Position numbers and translations under genes: made by a program. The notes beneath the pieces were generated by a model that was given only the letters and a program-made list of their open reading frames with translations, searched no databases and was not told the DNA's origin. DNA of 64,000 nucleotides from Dickeya oryzae. GTDB taxonomy: Bacteria; Pseudomonadota; Gammaproteobacteria; Enterobacterales; Enterobacteriaceae. Where the stretch lies: contig NZ_ML762921.1 of the NCBI RefSeq assembly GCF_009372235.1, positions 1 through 64,000 of the forward strand, in the 5' to 3' direction. Shown piece after piece: positions 1-9,485 of the stretch; the first letter of the stretch is position 1; each line of letters begins with the position of its first letter.

Positions 1-123
1 GAAAACGGTGCTCAAAGAATTTACTGTTTATTCGTAATGAATTAACTGTTGTCACTCTTCAAGACTTTCACTAAATAGTTTTAGTGAAGTGTCCTGCGAG
101 TGCCCACACAGATTGTCTGATTG

Positions 124-137
124 ATTGTTAAAGAGCA
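124..137 (-). promoter_or_regulatory. rrn leader boxA antitermination site
   Basis: The minus strand reads TGCTCTTTAACAAT, the canonical boxA that binds NusB/NusE and lets polymerase pass Rho-dependent terminators in rRNA operons. It sits between P2 and the 16S start, as expected. Confidence 0.85.
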
Positions 138-174
138 GTGCGACCGGCCCGAGCCTGCCGTCGCGAGGTGGCGT

Positions 175-202
175 ATACTACGCTTTCCTCATGAAGTGTC
201 AA
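175..202 (-). promoter_or_regulatory. rrn P2 promoter
   Basis: On the minus strand a perfect -35 TTGACA (197-202) is followed after 16 bp by TAGTAT (175-180). It lies downstream of P1 and upstream of boxA, the standard tandem P1/P2 arrangement. Confidence 0.8.
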
Positions 203-270
203 CGATTATTTTCGTTTCCGCTTCCTCACACCGCGCTGCGTTGCCGCTGTTGCCGTGTCAGTGGAAGCGC

Positions 271-298
271 ATTATAGGGATCCGAACGGGTTACACAA
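271..298 (-). promoter_or_regulatory. rrn P1 promoter
   Basis: On the minus strand there is a -35 hexamer TTGTGT (293-298), a 16-bp spacer and a perfect -10 TATAAT (271-276). It is followed by the GC-rich discriminator GCGC typical of stringently controlled rRNA P1 promoters. Transcription would start near 264. Confidence 0.85.
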
Positions 299-347
299 CC
301 ACTTTTTCGATCTTTTTTTCCGTTCGCGCATTTTTCCACCCTTACGG

Positions 348-914
348 CTATTTTCCATGCTGTTTTATCGTTTTAGGCAGGTCTGCCAGGCTATCAATTA
401 CCCAATCAGCCAATTTTTCGCCCTCTTCAGTGAGCGGCTTACCCGTTTTCACCAGGACTTTGGTTCCCACTCCTGCCGCCTGTGCCGCCTGCATATCTTC
501 CATTTTGTCACCCACCATATAGGAAGCAGCCATATCAATATGCAGATGACGCTGCGCGGAGAGGAACATACCTGGCTGAGGCTTACGACAATCACATTGT
601 TGGCGGTACTCTCCTTCACCGGCATCAGGGTGATGCGGACAATAATAGATACCATCCAAATCAACACCGCGATCGGCCAGTGACCAGTCCATCCATTCGG
701 TAAGCTGCATGAACTGGTCTTCAGTAAACTTGCCTCTGGCAATCCCCGACTGATTGGTCACCAACACCAAGGCAAACCCCATTTTTTTGAGTTCATGCAA
801 GGCCTCGATGACCCCATCGATAAATTGAAACTGATCGATTTCATGGACATAACCATGATCAACATTAATAGTACCGTCACGGTCGAGAAAAATTGCTGGA
901 ACGCTATTTGCCAC
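348..914 (-). CDS. gmhB: D-glycero-beta-D-manno-heptose 1,7-bisphosphate 7-phosphatase
   Basis: Removes the 7-phosphate from heptose bisphosphate in the cytoplasm, a step in making ADP-heptose for the lipopolysaccharide inner core. The 188-residue protein has the HAD motif I FLDRDGT near residues 9-15 (nucleophile D11, general acid D13). It also has VTNQSG in motif II and a zinc-binding insert with CPHHPDAG...QCDC around residues 91-109, characteristic of GmhB. Length matches the family. It stands alone on the minus strand, divergent from metN and upstream of the rRNA leader. The later pathway enzyme HldE is encoded at the other end of this window. Confidence 0.96.
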   Translation of the reverse strand: MANSVPAIFLDRDGTINVDHGYVHEIDQFQFIDGVIEALHELKKMGFALVLVTNQSGIARGKFTEDQFMQLTEWMDWSLADRGVDLDGIYYCPHHPDAGEGEYRQQCDCRKPQPGMFLSAQRHLHIDMAASYMVGDKMEDMQAAQAAGVGTKVLVKTGKPLTEEGEKLADWVIDSLADLPKTIKQHGK

Positions 915-999
915 TTACCTTTGCTCCTGATGGCGTAAATTGCGCGTAGTATCGCATGTTTTCATTATCAGAGAGAGTACCTCCCCAATAGGATCTCGA

Positions 1000-1028
1000 T
1001 TGACTTGGACGTCTAGACGCCTTAACAT
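1000..1028 (+). promoter_or_regulatory. metNIQ promoter overlapped by tandem MetJ boxes
   Basis: A -35 TTGACT (1000-1005) and -10 TAACAT (1023-1028) are separated by 17 bp. The spacer is almost exactly filled by two adjacent 8-bp met boxes, GGACGTCT (1007-1014) and AGACGCCT (1015-1022), against the consensus AGACGTCT. MetJ with S-adenosylmethionine binds such tandem boxes, so repression by promoter occlusion is the expected control. The element lies about 66 bp before the metN start. Confidence 0.85.
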
Positions 1029-1093
1029 CCCTTCCACATTGGGCCGGATTATCACGGTTTCTAATCCGGCTATCGGCATCTTTGATAAAACTT

Positions 1094-2125
1094 ATGATTG
1101 AACTAATTAATATTACAAAGGTTTTTCAGCAAAAGGGGCGCGCCGTCACTGCACTTGACGACGTCACATTACGCGTACCCGCTGGCCAGATTTATGGCGT
1201 AATCGGCGCATCGGGTGCGGGTAAAAGCACACTGATTCGTTGCGTGAATCTGTTGGAAAGACCGACTCAAGGGAAAGTGCTGATCGACGGGAAAGATTTG
1301 ATGAGCCTGTCGGAAAGCCAACTGACACGCACCCGCCGTCAAATCGGCATGATTTTCCAGCACTTCAATTTGCTGTCCTCACGTACCGTATTTGGCAACG
1401 TGGCGTTACCGTTGGAACTGGACAACACTCCCTCATCTGATATCAAGCAACGGGTACATCAACTTCTGGATTTGGTCGGCCTGTCGGACAAACATGATGC
1501 TTATCCTGCTAACCTGTCTGGCGGTCAAAAGCAGCGTGTCGCCATCGCCCGTGCGTTGGCAAGTAATCCCAAAGTACTGCTGTGTGATGAAGCCACCAGC
1601 GCACTGGACCCTGCCACTACTCGCTCTATTCTTGAATTGCTAAAAGACATTAATCGTCGACTGGGTCTGACCATTCTGTTGATTACGCATGAAATGGATG
1701 TCGTTAAACGTATTTGTGATCAGGTAGCGGTGATCAGTGACGGCAAACTGATTGAGCAGGACACGGTCAGCGAGGTGTTCTCACACCCGAAAACGCCGCT
1801 GGCACAGAAATTTATTCAGTCTACCCTTCATCTGGATATTCCGGATGATTACCAGCAACGACTGTCACCAACACCTCGCCAGGGGAGCGTACCGCTGCTG
1901 AGAATGGAATTCACCGGTCAGTCGGTTGACGCGCCGTTGCTATCCGAAGTGGCTCGCACGTTCAACGTCAACAATAACATTATCAGTGCGCAGATGGATT
2001 ACGCCGGTGGCGTTAAATTCGGCATCATGCTGGCAGAAATGCACGGACAAGATACTGATACTCAGGCAGCTATCGCATTTCTGCAGAAACACCATGTAAA
2101 TATTGAGGTATTGGGTTATGTCTGA
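1094..2125 (+). CDS. metN: methionine ABC transporter ATP-binding protein
   Basis: ATPase of the MetNIQ high-affinity D/L-methionine importer, acting at the cytoplasmic face of the inner membrane. Walker [10 protein letters not shown] is at residues 38-46, the LSGGQ signature near 141-145, Walker B LLCDEATS follows, and a C-terminal regulatory (NIL) domain senses methionine. The ATG at 1094 gives 343 residues, the E. coli length. An in-frame TTG at 1082 would add four residues and is less likely. The stop overlaps the metI start. Two MetJ boxes lie in the promoter upstream. Confidence 0.97.
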   Translation: MIELINITKVFQQKGRAVTALDDVTLRVPAGQIYGVIGASGAGKSTLIRCVNLLERPTQGKVLIDGKDLMSLSESQLTRTRRQIGMIFQHFNLLSSRTVFGNVALPLELDNTPSSDIKQRVHQLLDLVGLSDKHDAYPANLSGGQKQRVAIARALASNPKVLLCDEATSALDPATTRSILELLKDINRRLGLTILLITHEMDVVKRICDQVAVISDGKLIEQDTVSEVFSHPKTPLAQKFIQSTLHLDIPDDYQQRLSPTPRQGSVPLLRMEFTGQSVDAPLLSEVARTFNVNNNIISAQMDYAGGVKFGIMLAEMHGQDTDTQAAIAFLQKHHVNIEVLGYV

Positions 2126-2771
2126 AGCCATGATCTGGTTGCTGGCCCGCGGTGTATGGGAAACCGTAGTAATGACATTTGTGTCCGGTTTCTTTGGCTT
2201 TGTACTGGGTTTGCCTATCGGTGTACTGCTGTATATCACCCGGCCGGGGCAAATCATCGCCAATCCCAAGCTCTACCGCAGTATTTCCGCGCTGGTAAAC
2301 ATCTTCCGCTCAATTCCCTTCATTATTTTATTGGTGTGGATGATCCCATTTACCCGAATCATTGTTGGAACCGCGATTGGCTTACAGGCGGCTATCGTGC
2401 CATTGACAGTAGGTGCCGCACCGTTTATCGCCCGCATGGTGGAGAATGCCTTGCTGGAAATTCCAACCGGGTTGATTGAAGCGGCACGCGCTATGGGCGC
2501 AACGCCGATGCAGATTATCCGTAAGATTTTGCTCCCTGAAGCGCTCCCTGGGTTGATCAACGCGGCGACGATTACCCTGATTACCTTGGTAGGCTACTCA
2601 GCGATGGGCGGCGCAGTCGGCGCGGGTGGTCTGGGGCAAATTGGCTATCAGTATGGCTATGTCGGTTATAACGCCACCGTGATGAATACCGTACTGGTTC
2701 TGCTGGTAGTGCTGGTTTATCTCATTCAGTTTTTTGGTGAAAGAACAGTTCGCGCAGTTACTCATAAATAA
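2118..2771 (+). CDS. metI: methionine ABC transporter permease
   Basis: Inner-membrane channel subunit of the MetNIQ importer. The 217 residues contain five hydrophobic segments and the EAA-type loop that docks on the ATPase, seen here around [21 protein letters not shown]. The ATG at 2118 overlaps the metN stop by 8 bp (ATGTCTGA), indicating translational coupling. This start gives the E. coli length, whereas the longer in-frame TTG at 2103 would begin inside metN. Confidence 0.97.
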   Translation: MSEAMIWLLARGVWETVVMTFVSGFFGFVLGLPIGVLLYITRPGQIIANPKLYRSISALVNIFRSIPFIILLVWMIPFTRIIVGTAIGLQAAIVPLTVGAAPFIARMVENALLEIPTGLIEAARAMGATPMQIIRKILLPEALPGLINAATITLITLVGYSAMGGAVGAGGLGQIGYQYGYVGYNATVMNTVLVLLVVLVYLIQFFGERTVRAVTHK

Positions 2772-2836
2772 TTGGGTTTTAACATCGCGTTTATCTTCTT
2801 CAAGTGCAGGTTAAAAACATTACATAGGGGTAAAAA

Positions 2837-3652
2837 ATGGCAATTAAATTGAAATCTCTCGCCGCAGTGGGTGCGTTGATTGGTGCACTGGCGCTAGCCG
2901 GATGCGGTCAGGAGCAGAAGAACCCGAACCACATTAAAGTGGGCGTTATCGTCGGTGCAGAGCAGCAGGTAGCGGAAGTGGCACAGAAAGTCGCCAAAGA
3001 AAAATACGGCCTGGACGTTGAGCTGGTGACCTTTAATGATTACGTGCTGCCGAACGAAGCGCTGAGCAAAGGCGATATTGACCTGAACGCCTTCCAGCAC
3101 AAACCGTACCTCGATCAGCAAATTAAAGACCGCGGTTACAAGCTGGTTTCCGTCGGTAACACCTTTGTGTACCCGATCGCAGGCTATTCCAAAAAAATCA
3201 AATCGCTGAGCGAACTGCAAAATGGCGCTCAGATAGCACTGCCTAACGACCCGACAAATCTGGGCCGTTCATTGTTGCTGCTGCAGAAAGTTGGTTTAAT
3301 CAAACTCAAAGATAATGTAGGTCTGTTACCGACCGCGCTGGATGTGGTTGAAAACCCGAAAAACCTGAAACTGGTTGAGCTGGAAGCGCCGCAATTGCCG
3401 CGTTCTTTGGATGACGACCAGATTGCGCTGGCTATCATCAACACCACCTATGCCAGCCAAATCAATCTGACCCCAGCCAAAGATGGTCTGTTTGTAGAAG
3501 ACAAAAACTCACCATACGTTAACCTGCTGGTTGCTCGTGAAGACAACAAAGACGCAGAAAACGTGAAAAAATTCGTCAAGGCCTATCAGTCTGAGGAAGT
3601 GAATCAGGCGGCGTTGAAAGTCTTTAATGGTGGTGCAGTGAAAGGCTGGTAA
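2837..3652 (+). CDS. metQ: methionine-binding lipoprotein
   Basis: Periplasmic substrate-binding component of MetNIQ, anchored to the inner membrane by a lipid. The N-terminus is a lipoprotein signal ending in the lipobox LAGC, with the lipidated cysteine near residue 23. The rest is a NlpA-type binding domain with the motifs GVIVGAEQQVAEVAQ and VTFNDYVLPNEAL. At 271 residues it has the family length. It lies 65 bp after metI behind the strong ribosome site AGGGG and closes the operon, followed by a hairpin terminator. Confidence 0.97.
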   Translation: MAIKLKSLAAVGALIGALALAGCGQEQKNPNHIKVGVIVGAEQQVAEVAQKVAKEKYGLDVELVTFNDYVLPNEALSKGDIDLNAFQHKPYLDQQIKDRGYKLVSVGNTFVYPIAGYSKKIKSLSELQNGAQIALPNDPTNLGRSLLLLQKVGLIKLKDNVGLLPTALDVVENPKNLKLVELEAPQLPRSLDDDQIALAIINTTYASQINLTPAKDGLFVEDKNSPYVNLLVAREDNKDAENVKKFVKAYQSEEVNQAALKVFNGGAVKGW

Positions 3653-3685
3653 GTTAATACTTACTTTCTTGCATAAAAGAGATGA

Positions 3686-3715
3686 AAGACGGGCGCCAGC
3701 CCGTCTTGTTATTTT
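3686..3715 (+). terminator. Rho-independent terminator after metQ
   Basis: A perfect 9-bp stem AAGACGGGC / GCCCGTCTT with the loop GCCA (3686-3707) is followed by the T-rich tract GTTATTTT. It ends the metNIQ operon before rcsF. Confidence 0.85.
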
Positions 3716-3766
3716 CTGTATAGCTTGCTTCAATAACCGCACTTTATCCAAGCCAGAGGAAAATTT

Positions 3767-4174
3767 ATGCGTGCTGTACCTGTTCTGTTGTTGGCACTTT
3801 CGCTAACAGGGTGTTCCCTGCTGCACAAACCCGCTGCGCCTACGCCACAACCTCAGCCCCCTGCGGCAGTAGAACCGCCGCCGAAGCCGAAGCCGGTCGT
3901 ACATACTGCACCTGCCGTGCTGTATAAAAGTGCCGAAGAATTGGTAGGTAAACCATTCCGTGATATGGGCGAAGTATCGGGTTCGTCCTGCCAGTCAAGT
4001 GCGCAAGATACGCCTCCCAGCATTCCCTCTGCCCGCAGAAAGATGCAAAACCGCGCTACCGCCATGAAAGCTAACGCGGTATTGCTGCATGACTGCCAGA
4101 TAATCAGCAATGTCGCAGGATGCTACCGTCAGGCCGTTTGCCAGGGCACCGCATTGAAAGTTTCCGCGCAATGA
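3767..4174 (+). CDS. rcsF: Rcs stress-sensing outer-membrane lipoprotein RcsF
   Basis: Sensor that relays envelope and peptidoglycan stress to the Rcs phosphorelay by contacting IgaA. The 135-residue protein has a lipoprotein signal with lipobox LTGC, then a long Pro-rich linker around residues 23-48. A C-terminal domain follows with the four cysteines that form RcsF's two non-consecutive disulfides (in SSCQSS, LHDCQ, AGCYR and AVCQG). The start follows the ribosome site AGAGGA. Its last codon overlaps trmO by ATGA, so the two are co-translated. Confidence 0.95.
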   Translation: MRAVPVLLLALSLTGCSLLHKPAAPTPQPQPPAAVEPPPKPKPVVHTAPAVLYKSAEELVGKPFRDMGEVSGSSCQSSAQDTPPSIPSARRKMQNRATAMKANAVLLHDCQIISNVAGCYRQAVCQGTALKVSAQ

Positions 4175-4878
4175 ACCAATTTTGCTTTAATCAGATCGGC
4201 GTTATCCGCTCCCCTTACAAAGAAAAATTCGCTGTACCCCGGCAACCCGGTCTGATTAAGGATGGCGGTGGGGAGTTACATCTCCTGTCGCCTTATGATC
4301 AACCCGAGGCCGTTCGCGGGCTCGAAGATTTCAGTCATCTGTGGCTGCTGTTTATTTTCCACCAGACAGCCTCCGCTGGCTGGCGCCCGACAGTCAGGCC
4401 CCCACGTCTGGGCGGCAATGCCCGTATGGGCGTATTCGCCACCCGTTCAACCTTTCGCCCTAACCCAATCGGCATGTCACTGGTTGAACTAAAAGCCATT
4501 CGCACAGCTCGGGATGGCGTCATACTGGAGCTGGGCAGTCTGGATCTGGTTGATGGCACGCCCATTGTCGATATCAAACCGTATTTACCTTTCGCCGAAA
4601 GCCAGCCTCAAGCGCGTGCCGGTTTTGCGCAATTGGCACCCGACGCCGATATGCCCGTTCGCTTTTCCGCCCTGGCGGAACAGCAACTGACTACACGACA
4701 ACACGCTCATCCCAATTTGCGGCGTTTCATTACCCAGGTGCTGGCACAAGACCCTCGCCCGGCGTATCGCAAAGGGGAAGATGACACCAAAGTGTATGCC
4801 GCTCGATTGTTGGAATTTAATGTCAAATGGCAGGTCGTTGACGGCCAAACGGAAGTTATCAGTCTTGATGCCAGTTAA
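4171..4878 (+). CDS. trmO: tRNA (adenine37-N6)-methyltransferase
   Basis: Uses S-adenosylmethionine to add the N6-methyl of m6t6A at position 37 of threonine tRNAs. The 235-residue protein is a TsaA/YaeB-type beta-barrel with the family signatures LEDFSHLWLLFIFH, GVFATRSTFRPNPIGMS and LDLVDGTPIVDIKPY. The ATG at 4171 overlaps the rcsF stop (ATGA) and gives the E. coli length. A longer in-frame start would intrude into rcsF. Confidence 0.95.
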   Translation: MNQFCFNQIGVIRSPYKEKFAVPRQPGLIKDGGGELHLLSPYDQPEAVRGLEDFSHLWLLFIFHQTASAGWRPTVRPPRLGGNARMGVFATRSTFRPNPIGMSLVELKAIRTARDGVILELGSLDLVDGTPIVDIKPYLPFAESQPQARAGFAQLAPDADMPVRFSALAEQQLTTRQHAHPNLRRFITQVLAQDPRPAYRKGEDDTKVYAARLLEFNVKWQVVDGQTEVISLDAS

Positions 4879-4942
4879 AAAACGCGGCGGCGACTTTTGG
4901 GGAACCGCCTGCGCTGGTAAACTAAACCACTTTTTCTGCCTG

Positions 4943-4957
4943 AACCACACTGTGGTT
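4943..4957. repeat. 15-bp palindrome upstream of proS
   Basis: AACCACA and TGTGGTT form perfect 7-bp arms around a single C, 36 bp before the proS start and next to the AT-rich TAATGCTATTTAT that could hold a -10. Its position suggests an operator or a small leader hairpin; no known regulator motif was recognised. Confidence 0.45.
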
Positions 4958-4993
4958 AATGCTATTTATTTGTTCTGACGGAACTCAAACATC

Positions 4994-6712
4994 ATGCGTA
5001 CAAGTCAATACATGCTCTCCACGTTGAAGGAGACGCCTGCCGATGCCGAAGTCATCAGCCATCAGTTAATGCTGCGTGCCGGGATGATTCGTAAACTGGC
5101 TTCCGGCCTTTACACCTGGTTGCCGACCGGTTTGCGGGTGCTGAAGAAAGTCGAAAACATCGTGCGTGAAGAAATGAATAACGCCGGTGCCATCGAGATT
5201 TCAATGCCAGTGGTTCAACCCGCCGACTTGTGGCAGGAAAGTGGCCGTTGGGAGCAGTATGGCCCAGAACTGTTGCGCTTCGTTGACCGCGGCGATCGCC
5301 CATTTGTACTCGGCCCAACGCATGAAGAAGTGATTACGGATTTGATCCGTAACGAAATCAGCTCCTACAAGCAGTTGCCGCTGAACTTCTACCAGATCCA
5401 GACCAAATTCCGTGATGAAGTTCGTCCGCGTTTTGGCGTCATGCGTGCACGTGAATTCCTGATGAAGGATGCGTATTCGTTCCATACCACCCAGGAATCC
5501 TTGCAGGTTACTTACGACGCCATGTATGCCGCCTACAGCAAGATTTTCAGTCGCATGGACCTCGATTTCCGCCCGGTACAGGCTGACACCGGTTCTATCG
5601 GCGGCAATGCATCCCATGAATTCCAGGTGCTGGCCAGCAGCGGTGAAGACGATATCGTCTTCTCTACAGAATCGGATTACGCCGCCAATATTGAACTGGC
5701 GGAAGCCGTTGCACCAGAACATGGCCTGGGCGCACCAACTCAACCGATGACGCTGGTAGATACGCCGAACGCTAAAACCATCGCCGAGCTGGTCGAACAG
5801 TTTACTCTGCCAATAGAAAAAACCGTCAAGACCCTGCTGGTGAAAGCAACGGAAGAAAGCGGCCATAAACTGGTTGCCCTGCTGGTTCGTGGCGATCACG
5901 AACTGAATGAAGTCAAAGCAGAAAAGCTGGAACTGGTTGCCAGCCCGCTGACATTTGCTACCGAAGATGAAATCCGTGCGATTGTAAAAGCAGGTCCAGG
6001 TTCTCTGGGGCCAGTCAATATGCCGGTACCGGTTGTCGTTGACCGTACTGTCGCCGTCATGAGCGACTTCAGTGCGGGTGCCAACATTGATGGTAAGCAT
6101 TACTTCGGTATCAACTGGGAACGCGATGTCGCGCTGCCGCAGGTTGCTGATATCCGCAATGTAGTCGAAGGTGATCGCAGCCCGGACGGTAAAGGCACGC
6201 TGCTTATCAAGCGTGGTATCGAAGTAGGCCACATCTTCCAGTTGGGTAAAAAATACTCCGAAGCGTTGAAAGCCACGGTACAAGGTGAAGACGGTCGTAA
6301 CCAGACTCTGACTATGGGATGCTACGGCATCGGTGTTACTCGTGTGATCGCCGCCGCCATTGAACAGAACCACGACGATCGCGGCATTATCTGGCCTGAC
6401 GCTATCGCGCCGTTCCAGGTTGCTATTCTGCCGATGAACATGCATAAATCCTTCCGTGTGCAGGAAGTGGCAGAAGGCATCTATCAGCAGTTACGTGCAA
6501 ACGGTATTGATGTGCTGCTGGATGACCGTAAAGAGCGTCCTGGCGTTATGTTTGCCGATATGGAATTGATCGGGATTCCGCATACTATCGTGATTGGCGA
6601 TCGTAACCTCGATAATGATGAGATCGAATACAAGCACCGTCGTAAAGGCGAGAAAGAGATGATCAAAGCTGGCGATATCGTTGAGTTTTTGTTGTCTCAG
6701 TGTGCCCGATAA
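4994..6712 (+). CDS. proS: prolyl-tRNA synthetase
   Basis: Charges tRNA-Pro with proline, a class II aminoacyl-tRNA synthetase active as a cytoplasmic dimer. The 572-residue protein is of the bacterial type. The catalytic core carries class II motif 2 around [24 protein letters not shown] YbaK-like editing domain that clears alanyl-tRNA-Pro is inserted at about residues 230-400. Motif 3 GCYGIGVTR and the anticodon-binding domain follow. In E. coli it also follows trmO. Downstream a strong hairpin separates it from convergent rpoS, which is not its E. coli neighbour. Confidence 0.98.
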   Translation: MRTSQYMLSTLKETPADAEVISHQLMLRAGMIRKLASGLYTWLPTGLRVLKKVENIVREEMNNAGAIEISMPVVQPADLWQESGRWEQYGPELLRFVDRGDRPFVLGPTHEEVITDLIRNEISSYKQLPLNFYQIQTKFRDEVRPRFGVMRAREFLMKDAYSFHTTQESLQVTYDAMYAAYSKIFSRMDLDFRPVQADTGSIGGNASHEFQVLASSGEDDIVFSTESDYAANIELAEAVAPEHGLGAPTQPMTLVDTPNAKTIAELVEQFTLPIEKTVKTLLVKATEESGHKLVALLVRGDHELNEVKAEKLELVASPLTFATEDEIRAIVKAGPGSLGPVNMPVPVVVDRTVAVMSDFSAGANIDGKHYFGINWERDVALPQVADIRNVVEGDRSPDGKGTLLIKRGIEVGHIFQLGKKYSEALKATVQGEDGRNQTLTMGCYGIGVTRVIAAAIEQNHDDRGIIWPDAIAPFQVAILPMNMHKSFRVQEVAEGIYQQLRANGIDVLLDDRKERPGVMFADMELIGIPHTIVIGDRNLDNDEIEYKHRRKGEKEMIKAGDIVEFLLSQCAR

Positions 6713-6752
6713 GGCACGCCATCTCTCAGACACCAAACCTCTGTCGGACATA

Positions 6753-6784
6753 AAAAATGGTGGGGAAACCCACCATTTTTTTGT
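6753..6784. terminator. bidirectional terminator between proS and rpoS
   Basis: A 12-bp perfect stem AAAAATGGTGGG / CCCACCATTTTT with the loop GAAA (6753-6780) has A and T tracts on its two sides. It can therefore stop transcripts from both convergent genes. Confidence 0.9.
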
Positions 6785-6806
6785 GCCATGTTAATTATTG
6801 TGCAAG

Positions 6807-7799
6807 TTATTCGCGGAACAACTCTTCGATGTCCAGACCCTGCACCTGCAGGATTTCACGCAGACGGCGCAACCCTTCTACCTGAATCTGACGAACCCGT
6901 TCACGTGTCAGACCGATTTCACGACCGACATCCTCCAGTGTGGCAGCTTCGTATCCCAGCAGACCGAAACGACGAGCCAGCACCTCACGCTGCTTGGCGT
7001 TCAGTTCAAACAACCACTTAACGATATTCTGCTTCATATCGTTATCCTGAGTGGTATCTTCCGGGCCGTTATCTTTCTCATCGGCCAGAATATCCAGCAA
7101 CGCTTTTTCCGAATCCCCGCCCAATGGGGTATCGACCGACGTGATGCGCTCATTGAGGCGCAGCATGCGGTTCACGTCGTCCACGGGCTTATCCAGGCGT
7201 TCAGCAATCTCTTCTGCACTCGGCTCATGATCCAACTTGTGGGAAAGCTCACGAGCAGTACGCAGATAAACGTTGAGTTCTTTGACGATATGGATAGGTA
7301 AACGGATAGTTCGGGTTTGATTCATGATGGCCCGTTCAATCGTTTGACGGATCCACCAGGTGGCGTAAGTTGAAAAACGGAACCCGCGTTCAGGGTCAAA
7401 TTTCTCAACAGCGCGGATAAGACCGAGATTCCCCTCTTCAATCAGGTCCAGCAATGCCAGGCCTCGATTGTTGTAGCGGCGGGCGATTTTCACCACCAGC
7501 CGCAGGTTACTCTCGATCATACGGCGGCGAGAAGAGACATCGCCGCGTAATGCCCGACGGGCAAAGTAAACTTCTTCCTCAGCCGTCAGAAGAGGTGAGT
7601 AGCCGATTTCTCCCAGATAGAGCTGAGTTGCGTCCAGCACGCGCTGTGCAGTTCCTTGCGAGAGCAATTCCTCATCGAGTAGATCGCTATCGCTGGTTTC
7701 TTCCTCTGCAAGCGCTTTGTCGTCAAAAACATCGACTCCGTTCTCATCAAATTCAGCATCTTCATGCAACTCGTTAACTTTCAGCGTATTTTGGCTCAT
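6807..7799 (-). CDS. rpoS: RNA polymerase sigma factor RpoS (sigma-38)
   Basis: Master sigma factor for stationary phase and general stress. The 330-residue protein has an acidic N-terminal region 1.1, then region 2 with [42 protein letters not shown]. Regions 3 and 4 follow, with a helix-turn-helix around [20 protein letters not shown]. Its length matches E. coli RpoS. The ATG follows the ribosome site GGAG. It lies downstream of nlpD; in E. coli the main rpoS promoter is inside nlpD and a long leader allows small-RNA control. In soft-rot bacteria RpoS also affects virulence. Confidence 0.98.
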   Translation of the reverse strand: MSQNTLKVNELHEDAEFDENGVDVFDDKALAEEETSDSDLLDEELLSQGTAQRVLDATQLYLGEIGYSPLLTAEEEVYFARRALRGDVSSRRRMIESNLRLVVKIARRYNNRGLALLDLIEEGNLGLIRAVEKFDPERGFRFSTYATWWIRQTIERAIMNQTRTIRLPIHIVKELNVYLRTARELSHKLDHEPSAEEIAERLDKPVDDVNRMLRLNERITSVDTPLGGDSEKALLDILADEKDNGPEDTTQDNDMKQNIVKWLFELNAKQREVLARRFGLLGYEAATLEDVGREIGLTRERVRQIQVEGLRRLREILQVQGLDIEELFRE

Positions 7800-7852
7800 A
7801 AGTGGCTCCTACCCGTGATCCCATGGCAGGATACCAACATACCCTGCCCGAT

Positions 7853-9079
7853 TTATCGCTGCGGAAGAAAACGCAGCGGGTTTACGGATTTCCCCTTGTA
7901 ACGAATTTCAAAGTGCAAGCGTACTGAACTGGTTCCGGTGCTACCCATGGTAGCAATTTGTTGACCCGCCTTTACCTCTTGTTGTTCCCGGACCAGCATG
8001 GTTTCGTTATGGGCATAGGCGCTCAGGTAGTCATCATTATGCTTGATGATTATTAGATTACCGTAACCGCGTAACGCGTTACCCGCATACACTACACGCC
8101 CTGAAGCGGTAGCGACAACGGATTGCCCACGTGAGCCGGCGATATCAATCCCTTTATTTCCCCCCTCTGAGGCTGAGAAATTATCTATGACTTTCCCATC
8201 TGTAGGCCAACGCCAACTGGCAATTGCCGTGTTTGTTTGCGTCGGTTCGGTAGCAGGCAACGTAGCTGCAGCCCCTGCCGCAGGCAGCATCTTACCGCCC
8301 GCATTCTGTTTACCCGAACCCTCAGAATACGCATTAGTTGGTTGAGAATCAACCTGTGCAGTTTGCATTTGTGTTGACGATGGCGAGGCAGCAGCGGCGT
8401 TCGCTGGCAGCATATGACCGCTGCTGTTGGCGGTATTATTTCCCGACAACATACGACTACCACCAGAGGCTTTAGCCGCATTCTCTGGCAACATATGGCC
8501 GCTGTCAGACGGGCTACTGGCGACAGGTGCTGAGGTCGTTGTCATGGTCGGTGAACCAGCAACCGCCATACCCTGAGAACCGCCAGACGCATTCATGTTA
8601 CTGCCAAGACTCAGCGTCTGGCCGACATTCAGACTATAAGGTTCCTGAATATTGTTGCGCTGGGCCAGCTCGCGGTAATCATTACCGGTGATCCAGGCAA
8701 TATAAAACAGGGTATCCCCACGTTTGACGGTGTAGTTATTGCCGGTATAGCTGCCTTTCGGAATGCTGTTATAGCTACGGTTATAGACAATCTTCCCTTC
8801 GCGCGTGGTGACGGATGCCGACGATGCCTCGCTAGCAGAAGGAGTGCTGATACTCGCGGAAGGAAGAGGCTGCGAATTATTTTTCATGCTACTGCCGACG
8901 CTCGAAATACGCGGCGGTGGTGAATAGGTGGTCGTGCTGCCCGAACGGCTTCCTGCGTCGTTACCTCCTACGCTGCTGATCGGGGCCGCCTGATTATTGT
9001 CATTTGCACAACCAGCCAATCCCAGAGTAATAATCGAACACACAGCGATCTGACGCCAGTTAACGATTTGGCTTCCCAT
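7853..9079 (-). CDS. nlpD: murein hydrolase activator lipoprotein NlpD
   Basis: Outer-membrane lipoprotein that activates the amidase AmiC for daughter-cell separation. The lipoprotein signal has the lipobox LAGC. A LysM domain follows around [27 protein letters not shown], then a long low-complexity linker. The C-terminus is a LytM (M23) domain in which the metal-binding residues are degenerate, as in other activators. The ATG at 9079 follows GGGG and yields 408 residues starting MGSQIVNW; extension upstream adds 63 residues before the signal peptide and is rejected. The linker holds repeated MLP-x-x-AA motifs. Confidence 0.95.
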   Translation of the reverse strand: MGSQIVNWRQIAVCSIITLGLAGCANDNNQAAPISSVGGNDAGSRSGSTTTYSPPPRISSVGSSMKNNSQPLPSASISTPSASEASSASVTTREGKIVYNRSYNSIPKGSYTGNNYTVKRGDTLFYIAWITGNDYRELAQRNNIQEPYSLNVGQTLSLGSNMNASGGSQGMAVAGSPTMTTTSAPVASSPSDSGHMLPENAAKASGGSRMLSGNNTANSSGHMLPANAAAASPSSTQMQTAQVDSQPTNAYSEGSGKQNAGGKMLPAAGAAATLPATEPTQTNTAIASWRWPTDGKVIDNFSASEGGNKGIDIAGSRGQSVVATASGRVVYAGNALRGYGNLIIIKHNDDYLSAYAHNETMLVREQQEVKAGQQIATMGSTGTSSVRLHFEIRYKGKSVNPLRFLPQR

Positions 9080-9360
9080 GCGCCAAATTCCCCCTATAAC
9101 CAAAAATGACGAAATCTGCCCGGCCCCGGCGTTTACTCCTGTCCGGGGTACCCTGATGAAGGGTAGTGAGCATGCCAAACAACGCAAACCGCAGCCACCA
9201 TTCATCGTCTTCGTCGATACAAACAGGCAATAACCACACAGTGCTGCCTGACAGTCATACCGTACCAATAGGGCTAAGACACGGACAACGACGGCACACA
9301 GCCTATCAATATCAATCCGTTATCACCATAAGACAGTTGTATTGAAATTTTAAATACGGA

Positions 9361-9445
9361 TGTTTTACCGATGAATACTGTTTACCAATAGATACTGTTT
9401 ACCAATGGGTACTGCTTGCCAAATAAGTACTGGTTTGCCGATCAA
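9361..9445. repeat. 17-18 bp tandem repeat in the nlpD-pcm gap
   Basis: Four to five imperfect copies of a unit like TACTGTTTACCAATAGA run in tandem. TACTG recurs at 9376, 9393, 9410 and 9428, and a decayed copy precedes them. The 406-bp gap between nlpD and pcm (9080-9485) otherwise shows no convincing gene. A minus-strand frame of 67 codons through the repeat runs into pcm and is not considered coding. Confidence 0.75.
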
Positions 9446-9485
9446 GACGATCTCATTGAAGATGATGACCGAGAGTGCCACGGTA

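Larger units (their letters stand above)
1..264 (-). other. rRNA operon leader (16S gene just outside window)
   Basis: Read on the minus strand, this stretch is the transcribed leader of an rrn operon. It contains the P2 promoter, a boxA antitermination element, and the conserved text TCTGTGTGGGCACTCG followed by TAATTCATTACGAA and TTCTTTGAGCA that precedes mature 16S rRNA in enterobacteria. The mature 16S 5' end would begin within a few bases of the left edge, so no rRNA is actually present. A gene order of gmhB followed by an rrn operon also occurs in E. coli (rrnH). Confidence 0.88.

Noticed and set aside
5201-6445. Long antisense frame opposite proS (414 codons)
   Set aside because: A shadow of a highly expressed gene with biased codons; its translation has no family resemblance.
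9080-9268. 63-residue N-terminal extension of NlpD
   Set aside because: It would bury the lipoprotein signal peptide inside the protein.
9361-9445. Tandem repeat read as a CRISPR array
   Set aside because: Units are 17-18 bp and directly adjacent, without unique spacers.
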